NCBI RefSeq assembly: GCF_905475345.1 | Contig: NC_066595.1 | Coordinates: forward strand, 6,402,501 to 6,466,500 | From: Vespula vulgaris | Lineage: Eukaryota; Arthropoda; Insecta; Hymenoptera; Vespidae | Reading direction: 5' to 3' | DNA length: 64,000 nt | Translations under genes and position numbers: made by a program | Notes under the pieces: generated by a model | The model's database searches: none | Told to the model about the DNA's origin: nothing | What the model saw: only the letters and a program-made list of their open reading frames with translations | Shown: positions 39,550 to 50,628 of the stretch, one piece after another | How the letters are laid out: each line of letters begins with the position of its first letter | Numbering within the stretch: position 1 is the stretch's first letter

Positions 39550-40916
39550 CGTATGTACACACAAATGTTACGAGACGTTCACTCGATTTAAAATAATATA
39601 TAGGCGTACTCGATAATTGGTTAAAGAGAAGAAAAAAGAGGGGAAGGAAAAAATGAAATAAGAAACAAGAAAAAGAGAACAAAGGAGAGAGAGAGAGAGA
39701 GAAGAAAGGGAAATAAATAAAAACTATACTAAGTAGATAACTTTCGTGCAAACGTTCTCATGTGGAAAAACGAACGTCCTCGATTTCCTGCGACCATGAA
39801 ATTATGTCACGGAAATTTTGTTCTCTCTCGGAAAGCACGAACGAAAGAACGAACGAATTGGAATAGACGAACTAATAAACAATCGTATAGTACGTAACGA
39901 CACAAAGAATATCCGGATAATTTGTGTTACCTATTACGATGCGATAACTACTTTGTTATTTCATTTCATTTCCTAGATATGTGCTTATAAAAATCGAAGA
40001 AAAATAAAAATTACAAAAAAAAAAAAAAAATGAAAAGATAAGAGACGTGAGCTTTATTCATTCGATTTTTTCTTCTTCTTTTAATTTTAATTTTTCTTGG
40101 CGATCTTTGGTAAAAGGAATAAAATAAAAATAAAAATAAAAAAGGGAGAAACATGTAAGACGAGAAAATGTACTATAATGAAACTTGTAAATAACGTTGG
40201 TATATATATATATATAACTTTTCTCTCTCTCTCTCTCTCTCCTTCTCTCATTCTCTCATTCTCTCACACCGATCGTCGATTTCTTCTTCTTCGAGCGTAG
40301 AGTCACGGTCCGCTGACTCTCGAGAAGTGCCAACAAAGTTTCTACCCCTCCTTAACAAGATACGTATCTTTCTTGGCCGTTCTATCCTTATGTGTGTACG
40401 TACGTGTATATTACATATACACATATACATATATGTGTGTGTGTATATATATATATTGTATGTGAGAAAAAATGTAAACATGTCGCGAACGCAAGAAAGG
40501 CAAAAACGATTCGATTCAAAAACATATATATATATATATATAGAATAGACAAAGTATCATCATTCGAGAATGATTTTCGATGATCAGAAAATAATGATAA
40601 TTCTCGAAATAATTTCTTAACGATATAATATAACATTGAAAACCAAACTATAAATCGTTTCTAACCTAGTCTCGTTCGTAGTTCAACTAGAGGAATACAA
40701 AGAATACAAAGAAAAAAGAAAGAAAGAAAGAAAGAAAAAAAACAAAGAAATAAGACGAAGCGTCGGAGCGAGATATTTATGTGTACATCTCAACATAATA
40801 AATATATATATATATGCGTTACTTATGTATGTAAAAGGTCACGAAAAAATAAAAAATGTTAATGAGCACGGTCGTTAGAACAATTTTTCTTTTTTACTTT
40901 TTACGCCTTTCCGCTT

Positions 40917-40917
40917 C

Positions 40918-40964
<47 letters not shown>
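40917..40964. repeat. (TTTA)n microsatellite
   Basis: Twelve perfect units, followed by CATC units. Confidence 0.95.
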
Positions 40965-41361
40965 TCCATCCATCCATCTACTTATCTACATTTTTCTATA
41001 TTTCCTTTCTTTCCCTTTTGTCCGATTAGATTCATCTGACGCGCCATACGAAAACTCTCTAACAAACAAGATAAACGCGTAACTTTAGAAATTCGTACGT
41101 CGTATTTACGATTCCTAACCTAATATTAAATCGAGATATACAGATAGAGTACATAGATAAATCTACAGATAAGAACAGACAGATAGATAGATAGATAGAT
41201 AGATAAAATAAATGGATATAGTATAAACAGATAAATACATAGAAGAATACGAAGAGAGAATATTTGTACAAAACAAAACAAAAAAAAAAGAAAAGAAAAG
41301 AAAAAGAAAAGGAAAGAAAAAAAGAAGAAAAAACGGAGGAAAAAAAGAAAATAAAAGAAAA

Positions 41362-41460
41362 ATGGCGGGCCATCGAAATCTCATCGTAAAAACGGTACTT
41401 GACCGAGCCACGGAGAAACTCGAAGGAGAAACCAAAGAGAACGTTCAAGTTGTTCGTTAA
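41362..41460 (+). CDS. Candidate small ORF (32 aa) followed by a splice donor, unrecognised
   Basis: It begins AAAAATGGCGG (strong start context, also YY1/TISU-like), encodes 32 residues starting MAGHRNLIVK and ending ENVQVVR, and stops at TAA. The stop is followed at once by G|GTGAGA, a good 5' splice site (donor at 41462). The codons are mixed, unlike the surrounding repeats. It lies 386 bp inside the Tis11 intron on the opposite strand, so it could be a first exon of a divergent or antisense transcript. I do not recognise the peptide, and chance is a real alternative. Confidence 0.25.
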   Translation: MAGHRNLIVKTVLDRATEKLEGETKENVQVVR

Positions 41461-41846
41461 GGTGAGAGTCGTTTCTCGTATACTTTTATTTACGTCGAGG
41501 AGAGTCTCAACGACGCTCTTTTTTCTTTCTTTCTTTCTTTCTTTCTCTCTATCTCTATCTCTCTCTCTCTTTCTTTCTAACCTTACTACTATACAACTAT
41601 CTATCTATCCATCCATCCCATCCATCCATCTATCCATCTATCCATCTTTCTCTCTTTTTCTTTTCTCATCCTTTCCGGTTATCCACGAGTCTCACTCACT
41701 CACTCTTATACACATACACACATATACTCTCTCTCTCTCTTTCTCTTTCTCTCTTCGAGGAGGCGACTGGTCTATTCGAAGGACACGAATTCTTTCGAAG
41801 TAACGTGATCGTAAAGCTACAGAGAAGAAGAGGTAGGTGTTCTTAC

Positions 41847-41903
41847 CTTAAAGAGAGCCTCGTTGCACTCGAACATGGGCGTACTCATGACGGCGGTCGA
41901 CAT
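41847..41903 (-). CDS. Tis11: Tis11/ZFP36-family protein, first coding exon (19 codons)
   Basis: On the minus strand this exon reads MSTAVMSTPMFECNEALFK and runs directly into AAG|GTAAGAACA, a near-perfect 5' splice site. The ATG has A at -3, and an in-frame TGA lies three codons upstream, so this is the first possible start in the frame. The exon ends in phase 0, and the main exon at 14379 also begins in phase 0. The peptide resembles the separately encoded N-terminus of vertebrate ZFP36L1/L2 (a short hydrophobic stretch with F-x-x-x-E-x-L-x-K just before the exon junction), where the intron sits at the same point. The joined protein is 473 aa, longer than fly Tis11 because of Ala/His tracts. 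No transcript data were available, so the junction is inferred from splice signals, phase and family likeness. Alternative 5' exons are possible. Confidence 0.85.
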
Positions 41904-42779
41904 GTTCCTTCAGTTTCTTCACTCCTCTTTCTTCTTTCTTCTTCTTTCCTCTTCTTCTTCTTCTTCTTCTTCTTTCTCTCTTTCTTTCCCTTTTCTTTTT
42001 TTTTGCACAAAAACACTACGTATCCGTCAGTCTCTTTCCCTTTCTATCTTCTTCCTTTCTTCGACTTCAACACTTTTTTTTTAATTCTTTTTCTCGTCGT
42101 CGTCGTCGTCGTCGTTGTTATTATTGTTATTGTTATTATTATTATTTTTTTTTGTGAGAAAGAATATTCCCTTCTTCTTCTTCTTCTTCTTCGTTTTCTA
42201 CGATTCGAAAACAAAGACCGAAGCGTAATCTCGTTCTCGGAACGAAAAACTTCAAAGGACACAAGAGAAACGAAGAAAAGGGAAAAAAATTATATATATG
42301 TCCTGTATATATATATATATATAAATATATATATATATGTATATATATAAAAACTGCCACACTCTCCGACGTTAGGCCTCGTCGAGCGTTTACATCGAAA
42401 ACACTACACGTCAAGTACGCGGAAAGTTTTGCGCGGCGTCGTCGCGACGTGTATATTAAAAATAAGTAATTAATTAATTAAAGTAAGCAAGAAAGAAAGA
42501 AAGAATCGAGGGGAAAACAAAATGGGGGAAAAAGCGAGAAAAAGAAAGAAAAAAAAAAAAGAAAGAAAAATGTAATCGATGATGAGAAACTTTTCGTCGA
42601 CGATGATATATATCGACGATGAAAAATTGTCACGATGAGAGTTTCTTCTTATCGGTTTCAGTCCTTTAGCAAATCTGATCGAAATGCTACCTTCTCCGAG
42701 AATCGTCCTTCGATCGATATACGTTAAATTCGAGGTTAAACTATTACTACTTCTACTTCTTCAATTTCTTCTTTTACTT
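41904..42779 (-). other. Tis11: Presumed Tis11 5' UTR / proximal upstream region
   Basis: Upstream of the start codon the minus strand holds GAA/AAG runs (41930-42000), GAC/AAT-type repeats (42090-42150), a TA tract (42294-42350), and a short CpG-rich patch (42421-42455) beside a CRE-like TGACGT (minus, 42408-42413). The mRNA start must lie in or beyond this stretch. No other gene was recognised. Confidence 0.45.
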
Positions 42780-42969
42780 CTTCTTCCTTTTCTTTTTCTT
42801 CTTCGTGATCACCGTTGCTGGCGGGAGGATGTGCGATCGGGCGGGCAGCGGGGGTGGTTGGAAGGCACGTATGCAACAACACTTTTCTTTCTTCGTTACT
42901 ACTCTTCCTCTTTATCTAAGACCCCGATTGGCGGTAACGGGGGGGGAAGTATGTAGATACGTGTGTGTG

Positions 42970-43000
<31 letters not shown>

Positions 43001-43172
43001 GATAATTAACTTGGCAAAACAAAAAAAAACAAAAAAGAACGAGCCGAGGAAAAAGTCTTTTGCTCGATTGCGTCGTTGGTTGGTTAGCTCGGTAAAAATG
43101 TGTGTGATAGTTATTTAAAAAAAAAAAGACGCAACGAGCCGGTCCGGCTTTTGGCTCGTTCTATCTCTCTCT

Positions 43173-43205
<33 letters not shown>

Positions 43206-43650
43206 TTTCTGTTTCTTTCTGTTTCTTTCTTTCTCTCTCTCTCTCTCTCTCTCTCTCCCTCTTTCTCTTTTTCCTTCCGCCGAGGATATGTAGCTCGTTA
43301 GGCGCCCGAATGCTAACTGCCGAGGAGCACGCCCGCTGCTCGTTGCGCCGCGCAACGTCGTGTCGTTCGAGGCAAGGAGTGGGGGAAACTCCGAGGGACC
43401 GATTGGTGGGGGTTACCGAGACATTGCGTTCTCGAAAGGCGGCACAGCCGATATCGGCCAATCGTGAGGCGTGTCGCTACCGCTCATTTTACCGTCCCCC
43501 GCTTATCCTACGGATTACGAAGCATCGAGTAAAACTGGCAACGCAGCATCCTCTCGAACGACCAATCGGAAAAGCTTCCCCCTTTCGGACGAACTTACCG
43601 AGCCGGGCCGTAACCGGCGGCGCCCGGAGGACCCCGCGATTTTCGAATTG
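42780..43650 (-). promoter_or_regulatory. GC-rich promoter block with CCAAT boxes, probable Tis11 promoter
   Basis: This is the most GC- and CpG-rich non-coding stretch in the window. It contains ATTGG at 42927-42931 and 43402-43406, CCAAT at 43458-43462 and 43562-43566 (NF-Y-type boxes in both orientations), and a GC box GGGCGGG at 42839-42845. It lies 0.9-1.75 kb upstream of the Tis11 start codon in transcript direction, where a promoter is expected. A pyrimidine repeat (about 43160-43275) splits it. The mixed box orientations would also fit a bidirectional promoter. The transcription start site cannot be placed by eye. Confidence 0.55.
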
Positions 43651-43692
43651 TATTCTTCTATATATATATATATGTATGTATGTATGCGTGAA

Positions 43693-43723
<31 letters not shown>

Positions 43724-44217
43724 GTATATGGAAGAACTATTGTAAATGCGTGAAGCACCTCTCCCCATTTCTTTCAAGTTTCGGATACCAAACACTCATT
43801 CATTAATTGCTTTTCTTTCTTCTTATCGTTATCATATCTCTTACATAGTCCCTTCGTATCATATCTCTTCCAAATCGGAATGAAAAAAATGAACACGATT
43901 AAAAGGATTAATTTGAAAATTCGTCGAGCTCGTCGATCGAACTTATTAATAAAGTCACTCTTTCTATCGTATCACTTTGTCGTGTCTTTTCTTGGACGAA
44001 TAGAAAAAACAAAGGAGTGTATATATATATAAAAAAAAAAAAAAATCGAAAGAAAGAAAGAAAAAATAAAAGTATTGCATAGAAATGTCAATGGTGCATC
44101 GTTCTCAGGCACGGCAGAGCACGACCGACCCGCTCGAATGAAAAGAGCCAAGCGTGAATGAAGTCCAGCCTTTGCCCTCATCTCTCCTCCCTTTCCGACC
44201 CTTCTCTTTCTCTATCA

Positions 44218-44258
<41 letters not shown>

Positions 44259-44291
44259 ATCTCTATCTTTTTTTCTCCTGCTGGTCCTAAG

Positions 44292-44557
44292 CGGTAATTG
44301 CTGGACATTATTATGATCATTGTGCCTCTACACATCGGTATATCGCGTACAACCATCGTACTCGTTTGAATCGGACGATTCGTAACAATACGACGACCTC
44401 TTCTTTTCTAGCCGTCGACCCCGACGCCTCACCGATCCCTTCTAATTCCTTTCTATCGAGGCTGTTGCGTCGCCCAGAACGAACCACACACGAACCGTCC
44501 ATGTTGTTGTTGAACTTTTCAAATCGTACGATCGATAATTTGCTAGACGATCAATGA
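44292..44557 (+). other. Open segment following an acceptor-like site; both strands open
   Basis: A pyrimidine stretch ending ...ggtcctaag (to 44291) precedes 88 open plus-strand codons with mixed composition ending LLDDQ-stop. The minus strand also has a 61-codon ATG frame (44317-44502) in good start context, which would be in the orientation and place of an alternative Tis11 first exon. With both strands open, coding evidence is weak. Confidence 0.15.
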
Positions 44558-44579
44558 ATCGATAATAATAATAATTATT

Positions 44580-44580
<1 letters not shown>

Positions 44581-44613
<33 letters not shown>
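44581..44613. repeat. (TTG)n microsatellite
   Basis: Eleven perfect units. Confidence 0.95.
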
Positions 44614-44616
<3 letters not shown>

Positions 44617-45149
44617 TTGATGTTATTTTGATATAATAATAATTGTACGTAAGAATTTTTGAGTCGTGAAAAGTATTGTATCTTGTTTCATTTATTATTT
44701 ATTTATATAACTTGTTTTTAAGCGTATGGCAAAAGAAAGCAATTTTTCAAACAAAAAGTTGAAAGAAGTTGATTTGTGTTTCCAATCTTGATCGACATTT
44801 TTACATCGTTCGATATAATATATATATATATGTATATGTATATTTTATTTATATTCATAATTCCAAAGGTTATAGGTAGGTGTATCGCGAAAAGTTGTAT
44901 AAAACGATTAATTTAATTAAAATTTAAAAAGTTGAAAAACAACCAACGAGGCTGACTAACGATCGAAATTTTTTAATTTAATACAAAAACACAATTCGAT
45001 ATATATATATATATATATACATATATACACACATACACATATAATTTATATAATTCATTTAGGTAAACGTTCGTCATTTACAAGATTACAAATATCAGTT
45101 GAAAAGGTCGTATAAAGCGATCAATTAATTAACACCGAGTCAATTTCAG

Positions 45150-45390
45150 CTATCGAAAATTATTTGTGATTCGTTTATGACTCGTCGGCGGATTTCCCAC
45201 AAAGAAAGAACCCGCATGGGTCAAGCTGATAGTATCCAGACTATAAGCGTAACACGGCCACCATGAAAGCGAACTGATTCCCTTATTTGTCGTTATATTT
45301 AGCGGCATGAGAATCTTTTCGGGGGTTGAAAACACCCCCATTTGGTTCGCGTTAAAAAGAATAACCCTCATCTACCCGTATGTTATAAGA
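45150..45390. other. Unique-sequence island with balanced composition, unrecognised
   Basis: About 240 bp of non-repetitive, mixed-composition DNA in an otherwise AT-rich repeat region. It contains a GGGGGT (45321-45326) / ACCCCC (45334-45339) hairpin with a 7-nt loop. The minus strand is open for 73 codons (45150-45371) without low-complexity peptide, but the frame is not recognised and starts without a clear promoter or splice signal. It could be a transposon fragment, an exon or a conserved non-coding element. Confidence 0.35.
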
Positions 45391-46324
45391 AATTACACAA
45401 ATTCTCCCATTCTAATCTCGAAAAGATAATCTCGAAAAAGAGACTTCAATCATTTATTACGATTATTACTAATAAATAATCAATAAATAATATATATTAT
45501 TATATCGTTAGCATATACCGTCACGTTATATTATACACGCACACATAGACACACACACACATATATATATACGTATATATTATTTCATGTGCCATAACAT
45601 TGATATAACGAATATGATAAATTATTCAACAATTTATTTCCGTCTCAATTTGTCCGTATAAAAAATTTCAAAAATATGCATTTCTTAATCCTTATCGAAA
45701 CAAAATAGAATTGTAATTTTTCGAGAATCCTCTTGCAGATAATAGGATAATAAAATTATACGATCGATTTATACTGCTTACAACATGTGTTAAACACTTG
45801 GAACGCTTTTCTTCATTCCTTTCGTCGATTCTTTTTCCGGATTAAGTCGAAATATCTTTTCCAAATAATTGTTTCCTCGTTAAATTAACATCTTATTAGA
45901 AAGAAAATCCCCTATGAAGTTTTCAACAGATCTTATCGATTTCTCTTTTATGACAATAATGCTTTTCTTTTTCTTTCTTTCTTTCTTTTTGTATTTACTT
46001 CTTGGAATGCCTCTTAGCAAAAGAATTAAACTCGAAAGTATCTCGATACAAATCTATCTTTTATGTTTTGTAAATACTTGAATATATAAGATACAATAAG
46101 ACGGCCGATACGTAATTAGTACTATCCATTAACGATAAGCTATCTTGTCTACGTTCGTAACTACCCTTCGGATAGAATCTATCGGATCGTGCGAATCGCC
46201 GATCGATAGATCGAAACTAAGATCCTTCCAAGAATCGTAAAGGCCAAGGCAAAGACACGTAGCCGTAAAGAGTATATAACGATACGGGTAAATGCACGCA
46301 GGTAAACCGGATGAGACTGATCAG

Positions 46325-47750
46325 AAGAGATGCGAATGAATCGTTTAAATGCATCTTCGAAAAAATTTTCGTTCTTCGTGCATTTCTAATATATAATGTG
46401 TGAAAAATGCAAATTTTAAAAAGAAAATAAATTACTTTTCATACAACATTGTATGGAATAAAATTCGAACAGCAGCTAATTATGTCTGATAAGATAATTA
46501 CAATATTTATGAACTTGATAGTAACTTTCGCAAATAGATTGTGAGATAGTATAACATAAACAACGTTGTTCAAATAACAATTTAATTATTTTCAAATCGA
46601 ACGACTTCTTTTTTCTTTTTTTTAACGACAAACGAAAAAATGTTACATTTCGTTTGTAAATTACGCATTTTTAATTGTGAACCTGCCAAAGATGAGGATA
46701 AAAAATTAATGAATTTATTTTAGTTACGTTGCAAATTCAACAGATTAAATTCGAATAACAGCTGATTATGACTGATAAGATAATTAAAGTTTTATTAACT
46801 CGGTATAGGTATAGTAACTTTGTAAATAAATTGTCAGATAATATGACATAAACAACGTTACAAGAGTTCAAATAAAAATGAAGTTATTTTTAGTTACGAT
46901 AACCTACTATTTTTTGTCTTTTTTATTCTTTTTATTTTTCTTTCTTTTTTATTTATTTTTTTATTATTTTATTTCTTTTTTCAAAGAAACGGATAACCCA
47001 GTAGATTATAGGCAAACGAGTAAATTCATCGTTAAATAAACGTTTGTTCTTCGAGAAATTATTACTTGCTAAATTAACATGTATGATATTAACACGTATA
47101 AAATGGATTGTAATATGTCGATGATAAAAAATAAATATAAATTTATTTATAAATCTATCTAGAAAAATAAATATAAACTTATCTAGTTCAAAATCGTTTA
47201 AATCGAATTTAAATATGAAATTTATAGATACATAATCCAAGTATTTACCAACTTGATATAGTAATTTGGTAAACGGATTGTCGGCCATAAGCTGTTCATA
47301 AATTATAATAGTTCAAATAAAAATGAATTCTTTTTTTATTAATCGCAATAAAGAACAATGGTTCTTTTTTTTTTTTTTACGAAACGTATGATTCAGCAGA
47401 ATAAATGCAAACGAGTCATTTAAATTCACCCTTGAAAAAGTTCTCATTTTTTCGTGAGTTGCCAGCATACACATACATATATATTCATATGAAAGAGATG
47501 CTGATGTTGAAAAATTATTTCTTTCTTTCGCCTTTTCTTTTTTTCTTCTTTTCTTTTACTTAGTGACACTCAAGATTGTATAGATCAAATTCGAGCAACA
47601 GCTCTGTCTGTGTGTGCGTATGTAATAAAAATATTTACCAACTTGATAATAATTTCGTACGAACAGATTGCTAAAGAGTATTACACAAGCAACTGTATAA
47701 TAATTCAAATAAAATTCAAATAAAAATGAATTACATTTAACTGCGAGATA
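46325..47750. repeat. Degenerate tandem repeat, four copies of ~300-450 bp
   Basis: A phrase like AACTTGATAGTAACTTTC (variant AACTTGATATAGTAATTT) begins at 46512, 46797, 47250 and 47640. It is followed in each copy by a variant of 'aaat(a)gattgt', then TTCAAATAAAAATGAA or similar. A second phrase (aacgag...catttaaattca, then gaaa...ttct) recurs near 46335, 47010 and 47405. No coding potential or transposase was seen. It may be an old satellite or nested copies of a short element. Confidence 0.6.
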
Positions 47751-47935
47751 ACTGGCAAATATTTCAATAAGAACAAAACAAGAAAAACGAAGAAACGAAA
47801 GAAAAAAAAAAAAAGAAAGAAAGAAAGAAAGAAAGGAACCGACATGAGCGATATTTAATAATACAATATATCAAATTAATTCGTATGAAAAAAATGTCTA
47901 TGTTACGTCGTATCGAATAAATTGAACGTTACTAA

Positions 47936-48127
47936 ATGCAACTTCGTCGTTCGAACTTAAGTAACTACAGAGACTTTTCCACTTTATTATTTCCTCCAGT
48001 TTCACCAGGAGGTTCTAAGATCACATTCGTTCCACCCACGAGACCAACTAACGACGCATATAAAGTCGCACTTCATAAATGTACGCGTCCATTATGGCTC
48101 TCACTTCCTTACAAATTTTCATCGTGA
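47936..48127 (+). CDS. Candidate small ORF (63 aa), unrecognised
   Basis: An ATG-initiated frame with mixed composition (begins MQLRRSNLSNYRDF) in non-repetitive DNA, unlike most frames nearby. No domain is recognised and no splice signals frame it clearly. It may be chance. Confidence 0.15.
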   Translation: MQLRRSNLSNYRDFSTLLFPPVSPGGSKITFVPPTRPTNDAYKVALHKCTRPLWLSLPYKFSS

Positions 48128-48603
48128 AACTTTCACATTTCCTATTGATCTCGAATTAAGAAAGATCGGAATCGTGCGCGCGTTTTAATTTAAACGTTAC
48201 TACGTTGTCGTTTCCTCGTAATCCACATATACATACATAAACACACATATACACATAAAACATATACGCGTGCATACAACGTCATTATCGTACTCTTTCG
48301 TTCTATCTATCTATCTATTCATCTCTCTCTTTCTCTCTCTTCCTATATACATACATATATATATGTATATATCTTATTTCCTCGAAAGAACTGTTCTCTA
48401 ACATTAGTTCGATCTAACGTCGCTCGTTATAATCGAAACAAGCGCTTAATTTACCGTCTCATTGTGTCGACGTTTTTGTTCGTGTCTTTTACTTACATAC
48501 CACGTGATTTATATTCTCATTTTTATCGTTCGCGTAAAAGGCGATCGATAAATGTTACGTGTAAGTAGAGTCGGTTGACGTATTGTGATTCGTTTCTTTC
48601 TTA

Positions 48604-48634
<31 letters not shown>

Positions 48635-48743
48635 TTTTTTTAGATCTTTTATTTAACATTTATTTCTCTGGAAGCTGACATTTTTTTGGACCATCAGAAC
48701 GGACTAAGTTCACCACGCCTTCGCTAAGTTTCATCCAAACACC

Positions 48744-48908
48744 ATGTTACCGACTCCATCTTGTTTCGACTTCCCCCTTTTCGAATCACCGACGATGATG
48801 AGGGGTGTGACTTCCGATGAAATTCTAGACCTATCGTGTTATACCCTTAAAAAGGGTCTCACGGTATTTATAACTCTATTGTTCTCGTACGTTCATATTT
48901 TTCGATGA
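48744..48908 (+). CDS. Candidate small ORF (54 aa), unrecognised
   Basis: The ATG is in a good context (aacaccATG). The frame encodes MLPTPSCFDFPLFESPTMMR, then an acidic stretch and a hydrophobic C-terminal segment (GLTVFITLLFSYVHIF) that could be a membrane helix, and ends at TGA. It sits in a relatively GC-rich, non-repetitive 300-bp patch. No known family. Confidence 0.2.
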   Translation: MLPTPSCFDFPLFESPTMMRGVTSDEILDLSCYTLKKGLTVFITLLFSYVHIFR

Positions 48909-49070
48909 CTATATAACGTGATGATACTTATTATGATTTTCTTTGTTTTTCATTCTTTCTTTTCTTCTCCTTTCTGTTTTTTTTTTTTTAATTACTTTTT
49001 CTTCATTTTCCTTTACCTTCAATTTTCGAGATGGGTAACATTTTTGAACGTTTCCTTTCCTTTCTTTCTT

Positions 49071-49105
<35 letters not shown>

Positions 49106-49444
49106 TTCTTTTCCTTCTTCTTTTTTCACACAGAATCGTAATGATAATCGTCGCTTTCTTCGATACTAATTAAATCTCTTTTACGGTAAATTATAATAAT
49201 ATAAAAGAAAAAAACTGATGTTTTATTTATCCTCTTTTATTTTCGCGATGCAAAATTTGTTTCAACATTTTGTCCACAGAGATGCCCTTGTATAAACGGA
49301 GACTTGTGATTTCAAATGATAATAATATGATACTCGAATACGAAGATTAAAGGTCGTTTATTTAAAATTATAAGAAATTTTTTAAGAAAATTGATAAATG
49401 GAATCGTCGAAGATATGAGATTGAGAGTGAGAGGGTGGGATAGG

Positions 49445-49484
<40 letters not shown>

Positions 49485-50587
49485 CCGGAAACGATGACTC
49501 TGAAAAGAAATCGAAGGTCGCCACTGTATACGGGTTTAAGGTCGTACATACTCTCTCGACCACATAAGAGAGGTGTTTACGAGATAAAGAAAGACAAAAC
49601 TATGGAGGTGAGCGACTCTCTCTTTCTCTCTCTTTCACCCGATTAACTTTCCCTTTCTCTCTACGTATATCGATTCAAAAGCTAATTCTTACAGCAATTT
49701 TTATGGATCGCGATAATTTTTTTCTCTCCCTTAATTTTTCCATAAAAAACGATATACAATAAGAGTCATATAGAAATATTAGAATCTCTGTTTTTATAAA
49801 TTAGGCAAAATAAGAAATTAGTACATAGAAATTAGTACATTTATATCTTGTATAAATTATATATAATCATATGTTTTATATATATATATACAAACACGTA
49901 TATATTTTATTAATCCGTTTAGATAATTATAATAACATTATAATTAGAAATATTATCATAGTCTTGTACAAATAACATATAAATTATCGTTAATGAACGA
50001 AACATCATAAAATATCATGTCTTCTAAATTCTAAAAAAACAATAGAATATGTTATCGTTTAAAAATGTATAAAATAATTGATATATAGGACGTGTTTAAA
50101 AAAAAAATTTAATTTATGAAACCCTTGTATTCACTATTTAATAGAAAAAAAAAAACTAGTTTCCTTTTTTCTATTTCTTCTTTGTTTCCAATCTAGAAAA
50201 ATGTATTCTATTATTGCATTCGCGTTAAAATATTATATTTCAATAGAATGATTGTACCCTGTGATATAAAATATTAATTTTATGTAACTATAAAATATAA
50301 CAAATAATAACGTATAATTCTCTTCTAAATCGATCTTTCTCTTTCACTCTTGCCATAACTCAAAGGCCTTTATATGCTCTATCCATACAAGAGATAACCT
50401 CTACAGCGACCTGACTTCTGTAAACGATAAAAGAGACGTGAGAGGATGTTGCTCGACAAGGCAGGACGTTTTTGTTATCGATGCTTGTTAAAAAAGAAAA
50501 AAAAAGAAAAGAAAAAAAGAAAAAGAAGAAAGAGAAGAAAAAAGAACGAAAGAAAAGAAAAAGCAAAGAATAGAAAAAAAGAGAAAA

Positions 50588-50628
<41 letters not shown>

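Noticed and set aside
43100..43753. 217-codon plus-strand ORF, the longest outside Tis11
   Set aside because: Its first third is pyrimidine repeat and its end is TA repeat. The middle is the GC-rich CCAAT-box promoter block, where lack of stop codons is expected; no domain was recognised.
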